Of a stretch of DNA of 64,000 nt, positions 49,901 through 61,703 are shown piece by piece. The translations under genes were made by a program, and so were the position numbers. Source of the DNA: Adineta steineri (lineage: Eukaryota > Rotifera > Eurotatoria > Adinetida > Adinetidae); assembly GCA_905250115.1 (NCBI GenBank), contig CAJNOI010000001.1, positions 1,105,253-1,169,252 of the forward strand, given 5' to 3'. Within the stretch, counting starts at the first letter, position 1, and every line of letters starts with the position of its first letter. The notes beneath the pieces were generated by a model, which had not been told where the DNA came from, made no database searches, and saw nothing but the letters and a program-made list of their open reading frames with translations.

Positions 49901-52900
49901 TGATAATCCAATAATGATAATAAGATACGAGTAAAATACAATCGAATTTACCCTATTCGTACACAAAGCATCAGTCAAATATTCAATAGGTTCGTTACCA
50001 TCGATACCAATTCTATTTCTTGAAAAATCAAGTTCAGTGAGTGTCTATAAGAAATAATTCAGATAAAAATGACAAGAAAAAGGACATTAAAACTTACCGT
50101 ATTATTTCGAAGATAATCCGCGATATGTTGAACTCCTTTAAATCTACAATTGACTCTGCTTAGATGCAATGTGGTTAAATTCTATAGAAATAAATGTATA
50201 ATAGAAATGTAAAGAGATATTGTTAATTACTGTATTTCTTTGAAGAACATCTATCAAATATCCAAGTCCTGAATCACCAAGTTTATTAAATCCAAGATCT
50301 AATGTTGTCAAAGTCTAGAAGATATTCTCATGAATTGAATATATGTAAAGAATTATCAGGATACACTTACAGTAACATTTTGAAAAGCATTTGCCAAATA
50401 TTGTATTCCACGTTCTTCAATTTTGTTATAAGTAAGTCTCAATATTTTCAGTGTCTATTTGATATATTAATTAAAAAATAATCAAATCATCGATCCTATA
50501 CACATTCTGAACACATGAGATAATATACCTTACTGTCTCGAAGTGCTTGAGCTAAATGTTGAAGTCCTTGATCTCCAATATCGTTATTATTCAAATTAAG
50601 TTCAACAAGTAACTATAAACATAAGATTAAAGATCAAAACAGAGAAAATTTGAAATTTACTCACTGTATTACTATCAAAGATATCAGTTAAGGATAACAT
50701 TCCTTCGGTTCGAATTTCATTGCTATCAAGTTCAAGTTTAGTTAACATCTGTCGTCGTATAAAAAGAAAGAATTAGAGAAAAGTAAATTGGAAAATTATA
50801 AGTTACCGGTTTGTCACGTAAAGTTTTAGAAAGGTATTCTATTCCCATAACATCAAGATGATTACCATTAAGATTAATTGCAGTAACTGTCTTTTTAATA
50901 AAATAAAGATAATTTCAAATAAATATTGAAATAATTTATTAAAATTTACTGTATTATTTCGTAAGGCAACAGATAATAATCGAATATCTTTATAACCTAT
51001 TTCTTTATTTTCGAGATCGAGTGTGACAGATGTCTAAAAGATAATGAGAATGAACAAATCATTAACTACAAATGAAAAAAGATTTTTACTTTATCATTTT
51101 GTAGTGTATCACTAAGATATTGAATCCATTCACCACCGATTTCATTAACTGCAAGATTGTGTGTAGTTAAACTCTTTATAAAGTCGAAAATGTCAAGAAA
51201 ATAATTTACAAATAAAAATTAATATTTACCAATTTATTTCGTAAAGTTTGAGACAAATATCTTGCAGCATCAATTGTTATTGGATTACCTGTCATTTCTA
51301 ATTTGACGAGTGTCTGTTTGACAGGTTAAACATAACGAAAAATATTATGATACGAAAAACTATTTTTACCGCATTATATTGTAAAAAATCGGCAAGTTTA
51401 TGTGCACCTTGATCTGAAATTTGATTATGTCCAAGTTCGAGTTGTTTAACAGCCACATTCATATTATATACTAAAGCAACAGCTAAAGAATGAGCTCCAC
51501 CATCACGAATTTTGTTGAATCGAAGATTGATGTTATTTAATGCCTACAAATTAAAACGACAAATTTTTATTAAAAATAGAAGAAAGGCAACTCTGTAAAA
51601 TCACCGAATTAGTTCCAAAAGCTTCAGTTAAACTTTTCACTCCTGCATCTCCAATCTGATTATTTGAAAGATCGAGTGTATGAAGTGTCTGTACACAAAA
51701 ATGAAGAGATTATATATCTTATAGAAAAATCATAATTCTTACTGTGTTATTATATAAAGCTACAGATAGATAACTTATACCAGTATTGCCAATTTGATTT
51801 CTTGATAGATCAAGTGTAGTGATTGACTATATTGAGAACAATACGAATATTAATGATATAGATCAACAATGATTATAAAATACGTTATTTGATTGCAAAG
51901 CATATGCAAGATATTGTGCTCCAGTATTTCCAATTCGATTGCTTGATAGAGAGAGTGAAGTTAATGTCTATATGAAAATATATGAATCGATAAAAGATAA
52001 AAGATAGAATGAAAATCAATTTACTGTATTAAGTCGTAGAATAGGTGCCAAATATTGGATACCATCAGGTCCTAATTGATTATAGCTAAGATCGAGTTGA
52101 GTAAGTGTCTGTATTACGAAGAGAAATATACAATAAAAGATAGAGATAACAAATAATATTTACTGTATTATAACCGATAGTTTGAGCAAGGTTTTTGGCT
52201 GTAGTAGTACTAATTTGATTGGATGAAATATTGAGTTTAGTAAGTGTCTATACAAATGTAGTTATAAAAGAATAATTGAGATAACTATATTTTACAGTAT
52301 TCTTGTTTAAAGAATCGATCAAATATTGTATTCCCTCATCACCAATTCCATTACTGCCAACGTCGAGTGTAGTGATTGTCTGTGAGAAAGTATTGATTTA
52401 CATCGTTATGAAATTAAAAGAAAATTCATAATTACTTGATTATTTTTTAAAACATTAGCTAGATGTACAATTCCATCGTGTCCGATTTGATTATTAGAAA
52501 TTGTAAGTGTACTCAGAACCTTTATATATAAATATGAAAGTCTCAATAAAATAGTTACCAAATAGAAAGAGATTTACCGCGCCCTTTCCTAATGCATCAG
52601 CTAAGTATTGTATTCCTTGAGGTCCAATTCTATTCGATCCAAGATTAAGAGTAGTCAATGTCTATGAAGAAAAGAAGAAGATGTTATCTACATAAATGTT
52701 CGTACGAAGAAACTAACGGTATTATTTGATAGAATACTAGCTAAATATTGAACTCCGTGATTTTCGATTTTATTTGATGTAAGATTGAGTACGTTAAGTG
52801 TCTTCAAAGAAAGTGAATATTGCAATAGAAAATATGAAAAAAGAAGTTTTACAGTATTATTAGCTAATGCTAAAGCTAAATGACGAAGTCCTTGTGCTCC

Positions 52901-53627
52901 GATATGATTAGCACCAAGATCTAGATGAATAAGTGTCTATGAGAGAATTAAATTTATAGAATGAATAGAAAAAGAAAAGATTAATAAGTTCACCATGTCA
53001 TCTTGTAAAGCATTAGCCAAACATTCAGCTCCATAGTTTCCTATTTGGTTATTTTCCAAATTAAGTATTTTCAATGTCTAAAACGAAAATCAATATATAA
53101 ATCATGAGAAAAACAGAAAATTTTTACTGTATTTTGTGGTATAACATATGCAAGATGTTGTGCACCATTATCTCCAATCTGATTACTTGCAAGATTTATA
53201 TTATTCAGTGCCTAAATAGAGAAAAAACTATGACGATCGTTATAAAATAAATTTTATATTTACTTTATTATTTCGACAAACTTTCGATATATATTGAGCA
53301 CCTAGTGCATCAATATGATTTGATGATAGATCAAGTTCGGTTATGGTCTATGTATGAAACATTACGCATTTATATACAATGCAAATGAAATGAAAAGATA
53401 AATTACTCTATTGTTTAATAAAGCATCAGATAAATATTGAGCACCTAGCTTTGTAATACGATTTTTAGATAAGTTAATTTTGATCAATGTCTGAAGTAAA
53501 GAAAGTAATCTTTATATGAATGAGATAGATAAAAGAGATTTACCGTATTTTTTGGTATAACATCCGCGAGTTGTTGAGCACCTTTATCACTAATTTTATT
53601 CTTTGATAGTTCGAGTATTTTTTGCGT
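46984..53627 (-). repeat. Exon-per-repeat array of ~47 LRR exons
   Basis: Each unit is an exon of about 84 nt, phase 0 at both ends, plus an intron of about 50-65 nt. Each exon encodes a 28-residue RNI/NLRC3-type repeat (TLTELDLTKNEIDDEGITHL and similar; consensus L..L.L..N.I...G...LA..L..N). The exon at 51370-51543 is double, so an intron was lost or never gained. That at 48970-49055 is degenerate (RVTPIKLEDKEYS). The last exon caps the array with GLKLFLRDDEYDQY. Confidence 0.9.
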
Positions 53628-56600
53628 CTATTCAACAAGAAAGATATTATTATGTATTGATGAATAAACTTAATACATGTAATATTTCATGAAGCGGTTG
53701 CTGTTGATCATAGTTTTGCGTTAGTTTCTCTGTATCTTCATATAATTTGTTGGATCTACGACGAAAAAGAAACGAATATGTGTTCTATTATTCTACAATG
53801 TTTAAACAACATACGATGCTTCCTGTTTTTCTTTTTGAAATACTTCTTGCCAATATGATTCAGCAATAGCTTTCTCACGACTAGTTACCTGATTATCAAT
53901 TAAATTTAAAAGACTATTAGTATGTCTTGGAAAACTTAAATGAGATGTTCCTTCTATACAAATAAAAAAATTCTCATTAAAATTATTTAGTTAAATATTA
54001 TATTACGATCTGGATTTGTATCGGAAATAACAACGAGTGATAGTTTAGATTCATCTAAATATGAGAAATGATTATCAAAAATGATAACAACATATGTATT
54101 TTACCATCTGTATCACGATCTCGACGTAATGTAAATAGTTTTTTACACCTATGACAAATATATACTAAGAATTGACCAATATAACATAGAATATTAAATG
54201 GTGGAGGTAAAATTGTTTTATCTTTCATTTCATAAATAAGCCAAAATCGTTGATTTCGCCATAATTCTTTTGATGTTTCTTGAACACGTGTAATTTTCTC
54301 ACTTAATAAAATACAAAAATAAAAAAAAGACAATTATTCTTAATCAATATATACTTAAACATTGCAATGAGAACATTAAGAAGAAGTACATTCGATATAA
54401 CTGTAAAAGCAATTGAAAATAAGAATACAAATGCACCATTATTATCATTTTCTATAATAATTATCGTTAAAATCATTATGAAATAATAATTTTATTCTTA
54501 CCACTAACAGCATCGTTGTATGGTTCAGCTACTTGTCCAAATACTTTCCAAATACCCCAATTGAATACATCTCGTAATAAATCCCAATTCCATAATTCAT
54601 AACTATCTGCAGTTACTATTGGAATAGTCCATAATGAATCATTACTTTGATTTGGCCATATTATTTGTGATTTAGTTGTTAATAAAGCCCAAGAAGAAAC
54701 CGAAAAACCGAATAGAATAACGAGAATGAAACATACGAAGATCATCATAGCATCTTTTGTCTGTAATCAAAAATTTTCAGATAAATTACATATTATTTTC
54801 ATACAAACTTACCATTTCATAAATCATTGTTAATTTTGGACCCAATCGTTGCGATGCAGCAAAGAAAAAAAGTATTCGAATATACCAAATAACACAAGTG
54901 ACCGACATGAATATTCTAAATAATGATAATATCAATTACGTCCTACTATAAATAAAATTTATAACTTACTTTGACCAAATGAACCATGTTTGTTGATGAG
55001 ACCAACGAGAAAAGAATGCCATCAAATAAATAAGAATACCTGCTTGATCCATCCAATTCCAAGAATTCGTACTATAACTATAATGCATTGTAATTTGTGA
55101 TGCAAACTAAATAATATAAAACAAGAATATGTGAAATAATCGATTTCCGTTGAAGAAAAATCTAACTTGATATAATTCATCGATAATTAAACTCCACATA
55201 CAAACATGTAATAGAAATTCTGCTAATGGAAGTGAAAATATTTCATATTTCGATCGATGTTCAATGTAAGCATTTATTGGAAAATAGCTAACCAAAAGAA
55301 CATAACTGAATAAGAGTAGAAATACGATAAAGAACATCTAAATTACAAATTAAAATCTGAATATTTAATTAAATATTTATAAATATTTACTAAATTGCTA
55401 TAAAATCGTATCATTGGTGCTTCGTAATACCATTTAATTCTTTTAAAAACATTCCCTATACTACAACGATTTGGTACAGATTCTTTTGGTGATGGTGGTT
55501 TATAAGCTACAACAGCATGATATGGATTGGGTGAATTCGATATCTTTAGAAAACAAAACATAAAAATTCAGTTGTAAAAAATTTATTTATTCTTACAGAT
55601 TCTGATTTGCTGGAAGTGTTTTTAAATAATGAAGGAAATAATATTGGTACAATTGGTAAAACAGGAAAAAGTACAGTTGTAGTTATAATCTATATAGAAT
55701 AAATATTTGAAATATTTCAATTAGTTGCAAAGACTGGCAGTGAGATCGCCATAAATGTGGATGAATGTGTGAATCTCTAGGGGAAAAAAGTGATACTTCA
55801 GTACTCCACTGATACTCTGTTATTAGGGTGTGGGTGTGGGTGTGACCAAGGGTGATGAGGTAAAGAGAGGTTAGTTATCAAAATTATGGTATCTATGGTG
55901 AGGTGTAGGGATGAATTATGGTGATTGCACCGTCAGTCTTTGCAAATACTCAATATTTTGATAAAAATCTTTTCACAAACCCAAACAGCAGCAGGAATAT
56001 TCAATAAACGTTGTCGATGATTAAAACGATGATACCACATATTCAAAAGATGCATTTGAATTGTATCACTAGCAAGAAATATTTGACAATTTGTCCGTTG
56101 TACAATATCCAATGGCACACAACTATAAAATGCTGATGCTTTACATTCAAGTAATTTGAGTGCAAAATCACTATCTGTTACTAAACATTTATCAATAATA
56201 TTTCTTGAATGTTGATCAAATTCTCTATATATAAATAAATTCATATATAAATATAGAAATATTTAATCGATTTACTGAGCTATATTTGCTAAAATTTGTT
56301 TATTTTTTCTTACACCTTTTCTTGCTGATGTATAAATCTCAACTGCAAGAAGACTGGCAACAAGTTGATTCTAATTATTGAACAAAAATCTCAATTCAAT
56401 GAGAAATTTAGTTTCATATTTAACTTACTCGACTTCTTGAACAAAGATATTTCGCCAATGCTGGTTGATTCATAAATACAAACCAAAGATAAAGTGCTTC
56501 AGTTTTACGTCCATCAAAATTTTTTGATATTGAAAGAAAATTTCGATTTGTTCTGTGTTCATGCAGTAAGTATTCTTTCATTCGATCTCTTACTACATAA

Positions 56601-59600
56601 TGTTCTAAATATTGTAGAAGATAATCATTATATTTTTTTTCAACGAATGTTTTAAGTCCACGAATTTTATTTTCATATCTAAATAAACTTAAATGTATTT
56701 CAGAATTATTTAATATTAATGCATCATCATTCTGAAATGAAAAAAAACAAGATTTTATATAAAATTAATTCTCTCATTTAGAAATTCTTTTACTAGTGTT
56801 TTCACACAAATAATAATCAATTGTTCTTCAGTCAATTCTTCAATTGATGCACCATATTCCATCAATAAACTAACAAAAGAAACATTATTTCGACATAAAG
56901 CTTCGAATAATAACTGTTGCATGAATGGAATCATCATCTAAAGAAAATATTTAATAAAAAAAAAATAGTTTTCCGAAAGAAATTTTACATGATTTTTCTT
57001 TTGTTTATGATTACCAGTTGATGTCGTATTATCGTCATTACGATCAACAAGTAATTGTTTTGCATAATCACTTTTATTCCAAATCTGAATGTTTTTTATT
57101 AAAATTTTTTATTTAGAATATAAATAAAATCTTACCATACACCAAATAAGACTTGTATCTCGAACATCCAAAGAAAAAAAATGTTCCCAATTTTCTGCAC
57201 GATATTTAATACCTCTAAGCATAGCATCAGCAATAGCATCTTCAAGATTTGTATGATCAATAGCATCAAATATAATAACAAGTTCTTCCATTTCATTAAA
57301 AATATTCATATATTTTTCAATTTCTTCATCAGGATCAATAATATCATCTTTATCAAGACAAAGTGCTTTCAATTGATTTTTACATTCTTCAACATATGTT
57401 CGTTTTCGAAATTTTCCTAATTCATCTGTTGGAGATAATTTTCGACAAAGTTGAGCAATAATATCAGCAATACCACCCGTATTCTAAAGAGAAAAGTATT
57501 GTGAATCTTAGTTGCATAATAGATGCTTAAATACGAAAATCAATTTCAATCAAATAGTGTTACAATTATATTTAAGACTTCGTCAATATCGAGATTTTAA
57601 TCATCAATGGAAAATGTTCACTTCTAATTACAGGAAAACCTCTCATGTTGAACATCTCTTTATTCTGAACAGTGAATACTTTTTTTCGGTCCCGTCTGGT
57701 ATTGTCACCTCTCCAGTATGAACATATATATGATGTTTCTTTGACCTCTTTCTACTTTCTGTCGTATGTTTTGATGAGCTACCTAATTCAAATTCGAATA
57801 TAAATAGATATCCAACAGCACACTACTAATTCGAAAATAAATGATGATATTTAGGAATAGATTTTGTTTTAGTTTTACTCTAAGATGTATATGATTCATA
57901 TATACGACCAAGGGATGAGTGAAAGAAGATGACAAAGTGGGTGAGGGGATTTATCTGAAAATTATTCTAAAACTAAATCTATTCCTAGAAATAAGTACTA
58001 GTTTTTATTTTTTTTAATATCCGTTTATATTCGAACGCGAATTAGACAGCTACTCCTTGTTTTTGTATTATAGTTTGAAACAAACTTTTATTAAAGCCGT
58101 TTAACTAATAATAAATGGACAATATAATAGATACTCGAGTATTTCTCTTCTATAAAGGCATAAGAAAATAGTCTAAGATTTCTTCTATTTCAGACTATGT
58201 TATATATTAGCTCTCTATAGTGAACATCTCCGTATAATGAACACTTTTTTTTCGGTCCCGATGGTGTTCACATTAGGGGGGTTTTACTGCACAAATAACG
58301 CTCATCCTTTGAATCTGCTGATATTTTTTTGAAAGAAATATATTAATTCTTTCAGCTTATACTTTGAAGCCAAAAGCTAATTTAAAAGAATAAATGAAAT
58401 AACATACTCGAATAACGACGATTGGTGTTGCTGCTGCTAAACCATTGCATATCGTCGCTAATGTTGAAAAATCACCGGCAATTAATAACATAATAATAGG
58501 AATATCGTGATCAGATACTAGAAATATATACAAATCATTTAATCTTATTAGAAAAAATGGTATTACCAATATTTTTCGGTGGATAATTAGCTATTGGAGA
58601 CTTTAATATTCTATTAATACTAAGTTCATGTTCAATCTCTTGTCTTTTTGATAACATATTTTTCATATCTTTTGATTCATCATTAAGTAAAATAAAATGC
58701 GTATGATTTGGTTGAAGTCTTCGATGAGATACGATATTATTACAATCTAAATTTGGCATCATAACATATGTATGAACAGTAGAATAATCATCCCCCATCT
58801 AAAAATAAATAAATTAATTTAATATATATAAACAATAATGAAAAATTTCATTACCATAGATCTAATTTCATCATTAATTGAAGCTTTACTAAAATTTTTA
58901 ACTAATAATTCATCACCTAATTAATTAAAAACAATTTTATATATGAAAATAATCGAATTTAAAATTAAAATACCTGATGCATAATTCCAATTACAAATTC
59001 CTAAACAAGGTATGTCCCTTCCACATACATCTCTATGTAAAGCATCTCCAAGTAATTTCATCATATCATCATTAATACAACTCGTTGTTACCCATGGACC
59101 TAAATATTTCATTATAGAAATATTAAAAGAAAAACGACAAAAATTATTTACGTGTTATTTTTGCCATAGCAGTAAGACCATTTTGAACAGCACGTTCTGT
59201 TTCTGTTTGAATACCTGATTTTTGTTTATGTGAATCGTTATTATCATAAATAGGACTTGTTTGAATTGATAGAATAAAATCCGGAGCTGGAAGTTGATAT
59301 ACTTCAATATATCTTGATATTGATAATGATTTTGTATTTGTAGCAAGATGAATAAACTATACATATATTAAATTATATTTTAAAATTTGAATATTTTATA
59401 ATTTACAAATGGAAAACGATCATTTTCATCAACATCATCTATATTTTGAATATTATCTTTTCGATTTTTAAGTTCCAAAAATCCATAATGAGCTAATTCG
59501 CTAAATATATTCAAAAATATTTTCTTTATAAATTAAGAAATCAAAGACTTACTCAGAATTATCTGTAAACTTAAGTTTTAATGTTTTAATAGCCTAAAAA

Positions 59601-59826
59601 CAAAAGAAATTATTCATTTTTTCGAAAGGTTCTATAAACTTACATTTTTCACATGTCGTTGTAATTCTGATTCAACCGAAAAATCATCAGCTGTACCTAA
59701 ATATACAACATAATTTTCCTTTCTAAACCATATTTTTCCATAAATACCTGGTATTTTTCTATAAATTATATCTATTTGTAATGGATCTGTTTCACGATAA
59801 CCAACTTCACCATTATTTACAAGCAT
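46984..59826 (-). CDS. TRPM cation channel fused to a ~48-unit leucine-rich-repeat tail
   Basis: The channel part (53677-59826) has a TRPM homology region (FILSIQTSP; WVTTSCINDDMMKLLGDAL; THFILLNDESKD; IPIIMLLIAGDFSTLATI; NTGGIADIIAQL), the ankyrin-like MHR4 (DAMLRGI, FEALCRNNVSFVSLLMEYGA), six transmembrane segments, the pore FNWGIWKVFGQVAEPYND (FGQ as in TRPM2/8), S6 SNVLLLNVLIAMFSEKI, the TRP helix LWRNQRFWLIYE and PPPFNILCYI. A post-TRP segment (REKAIAESYWQEV) aligns with TRPM2 SWEIYLKENYLQN. The last channel exon ends HEILH at 53677. A 49-nt GT-AG intron (53628-53676) joins it in phase 0 to TQKILELSKNKISDKG, the first of about 47 LRR exons. No ATG occurs in the first LRR exons. No NUDT9-H or kinase domain. 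Total about 2,500 residues. The alternative is two genes, the channel ending at a TAA at 53650 if that intron is retained. Confidence 0.72.
53628..53676 (-). other. 49-nt junction intron between channel and LRR coding
   Basis: On the coding strand it runs gtattaagtttattc to cttgttgaatag. Both sides are phase 0. Read through, it adds VLSLFINT and then TAA, ending the protein without LRRs. Its length is at the low end for this window. Confidence 0.6.
55725..55945. mobile_element. 221-bp MITE with internal TGTGGG repeats, in a TRPM intron
   Basis: The ends are ttgcaaagactggcagtgag and, inverted, ttgcaaagactgacggtgca, agreeing over about 25 bp; the internal part has gggtgtgggtgtgggtgtga. It lies in the intron 55690-55980 (291 nt). 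A target duplication is not evident. The TGTGGG units match the bdelloid telomere motif. Confidence 0.7.
57484..58407 (-). other. 924-nt TRPM intron filled with nested repeats
   Basis: The intron separates VVIR from NTGGIAD. It holds an outer pair of ends, acaggaaaacctctcatgtt (about 57630) and, inverted near 58288, cagtaaaacccccctaatgt, each followed inward by gaaca..., aaaaaa and the sequence tttttttcggtcccg or its complement. The CAG(T)nAAAACC ends resemble pogo/Tigger-type elements. Inside is a second foldback. Confidence 0.6.
57772..58053. mobile_element. Foldback element nested in the TRPM intron
   Basis: The left arm gagctacctaattcaaattc and the right arm ending gacagctactcc are inverted copies; both contain attcgaatataaa.gatat and, further in, ggaatagatttagttttag-type sequence. 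The loop is near 57885-57950. No coding capacity. Confidence 0.6.
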
Positions 59827-60704
59827 TTTCCAATCTGAAATATAACTTTATATTTGATAATTTCTATTCGAGAATGATATAATTTAATACAAAACAAAAT
59901 TTGTTTACAAAAAAAAGCGTAAAATGATCAGATACAAATATAAAAAACATGGTAAAATAAAATATATACACAAACGTTGAGTAATCATGTCATCATTGGC
60001 TAGCCTTGATGAAAAATAAAAAAGAATCAGTCAGGTAGAAAATCGCCAATAGGACAGTTAATATACTAGATAATATTATGATAAAAAATATTTTTAAATA
60101 TACTGAGTAGACATAAATATTATTATCAAAATGAATTGTTTTATTATTCTAAAAAGATATAATTTTGTTTAAATCGAACAGTTATTTCTTTTTACAATAT
60201 ACATATCTTCGTTAATGATCAATCTTATGTGAACGTGAAGAACGAAAAAGAAAAGTATGGTGTATCGCTACGAATGAATGAGTCAATGACTATGTTTTAT
60301 CATTTTTAATGATATTACTTTGTTGTAATGATGAGTAGTGTGAAAATAAAATTTGTCGCTTGATAAAACTGTAGTTATGTTTAGTTGAATCCAATTTGAT
60401 TTTGTAAATGCTTGAAATAATCGAAGTGTTTCTTCAATTATATTTTACTAGAATAATTCCAGTTAGATAAGACAAGATATTTTTCATCTTTATGGAAAAA
60501 TCTTATCTCATTACTTCGTTATTATGCATTCAATATCAGTGAAGTAATAATTCATAGAATTAAAATTTATTTTTTTCTTTCAATGAAGTCCTTTCACATA
60601 AAATAAGTAAAAACTGTGGAATTTTTCTATATATTATTTGTCGCGTTAAGGTAAGGAAAAGTTTATTGTTAATAATCCATAAAAATTATTGAACTAATGT
60701 AAAT
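59827..60704. other. Upstream region of the TRPM-LRR gene
   Basis: AT-rich. A transcribed 5' UTR exon may end near 59972 (caacgttt, then gtgtat), but the frame before it has a stop, so the first coding Met is taken as 59826. The rest has no recognised feature. Confidence 0.4.
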
Positions 60705-61142
60705 AAACGAGTTGAATAATGATCCTTTTATCATTGCAATACTTGATGTTGTTACTGTTAAATTCATTGATGATAGTTTTGTATATCCTGATTATGGATT
60801 TGTTGTATAACGTAGAACAACATTTGAAAAATTACTTGGACCAAAATATTCTTTTATGTACGAATATGTTCGTGTTGTAAAATGAGTATAATTACCAATT
60901 AAATCATAAAAACATTCCATTACATATATCAAAACATTTTGTTGTCTAAAATAAAAAAATCGAATTATCTTTCAAAAAAAAAGATTAAAAATTCCATTTA
61001 CTTCCGTTCCATTTGAATCATAGAATCCATAAATATGATGTTCATCTTGTACTATTCCAATAACATTTAAATTCCGATAATTATTAAATGTTGATATACT
61101 ATACGCTGTTATATTTGAATTACATGCACTTGTTGATGAACA
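60705..61142 (-). pseudogene. Relic of a protein-coding gene, unknown family
   Basis: Coding-like minus-strand sequence: 61142-61002 reads SNITAYSISTFNNYRNLNV and GIVQDEHHIYGFYDSNGTE, then a 56-nt GT-AG intron, then QQNVLIYVMECFYDLIGNYT, EYFGPSNFSNVVLRYTTNP and, after a TAA, SGYTKLSSMNLTVTTSS. The phases across the intron disagree by one, a TGA precedes the first piece, and a TAA interrupts the second. No start codon. Composition suggests an extracellular or secreted protein. Not recognised. Confidence 0.5.
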
Positions 61143-61703
61143 TCATAAAATATTATTTGTTGGTGGATTTAATACCCTATGTTATATTCAGTTCTATTAT
61201 TTAATGTGTACATACAATGGCGACACCTGATACACGCATTGATTTTTTTATACTATACACCTTTTTATACACCAAAGAGGTTTCCCTTATACACTTTGAT
61301 TGGAGATGTAATTACTTAATCTAAATGAATATTGTTTCAAAACAAATTTAATCTTGATGAATTTATAATCTATTTAGATTTTAGAAGTTTTATTTACAAT
61401 AGCAGTATCCTAGATCAAGTGCATATTAGATTTTGAATTCTATTTTCTTTCCAAAACAAAATAAATAAAAGAATTGCGTGATCAATCAAGCGATATTTAT
61501 CAAATGAATATGCGTCAGCATGTACATGTACTTTTATTTTGTGTTACTCACAATCTAAATGGAGTACATGTACTTTTATTTTTTACTTCTCACAATTTCA
61601 ATAAGGTACAACTACAGTTTTTAGTAACAGCCTCACGTACATACTACTGATATATTTTCTTGAAATTTCTGTAGAACTACAAAGAATCTAGACGTGATTG
61701 AAA
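61143..61703. other. Upstream region of the FSP1-like gene
   Basis: AT-rich promoter interval. It holds a two-copy direct repeat at 61523-61606, described separately. No other motif assigned. Confidence 0.4.
61523..61606. repeat. Two 42-bp direct repeats upstream of the FSP1-like gene
   Basis: tacatgtacttttatttt, followed by ...act.ctcacaat.t, occurs at 61523 and again at 61565. tacatgta/gtacatgt is itself palindromic, so the copies could be paired protein-binding sites, but this is inference. Confidence 0.55.

Noticed and set aside
46984..53627. CRISPR-like reading of the regular ~140-bp periodicity
   Set aside because: The units are 84-nt coding exons with divergent sequence and GT-AG introns, not identical short repeats with spacers, and the genome is eukaryotic.
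57181..57721. Plus-strand ORFs opposite TRPM exons
   Set aside because: Antisense shadows of TRPM coding sequence and intron repeats.
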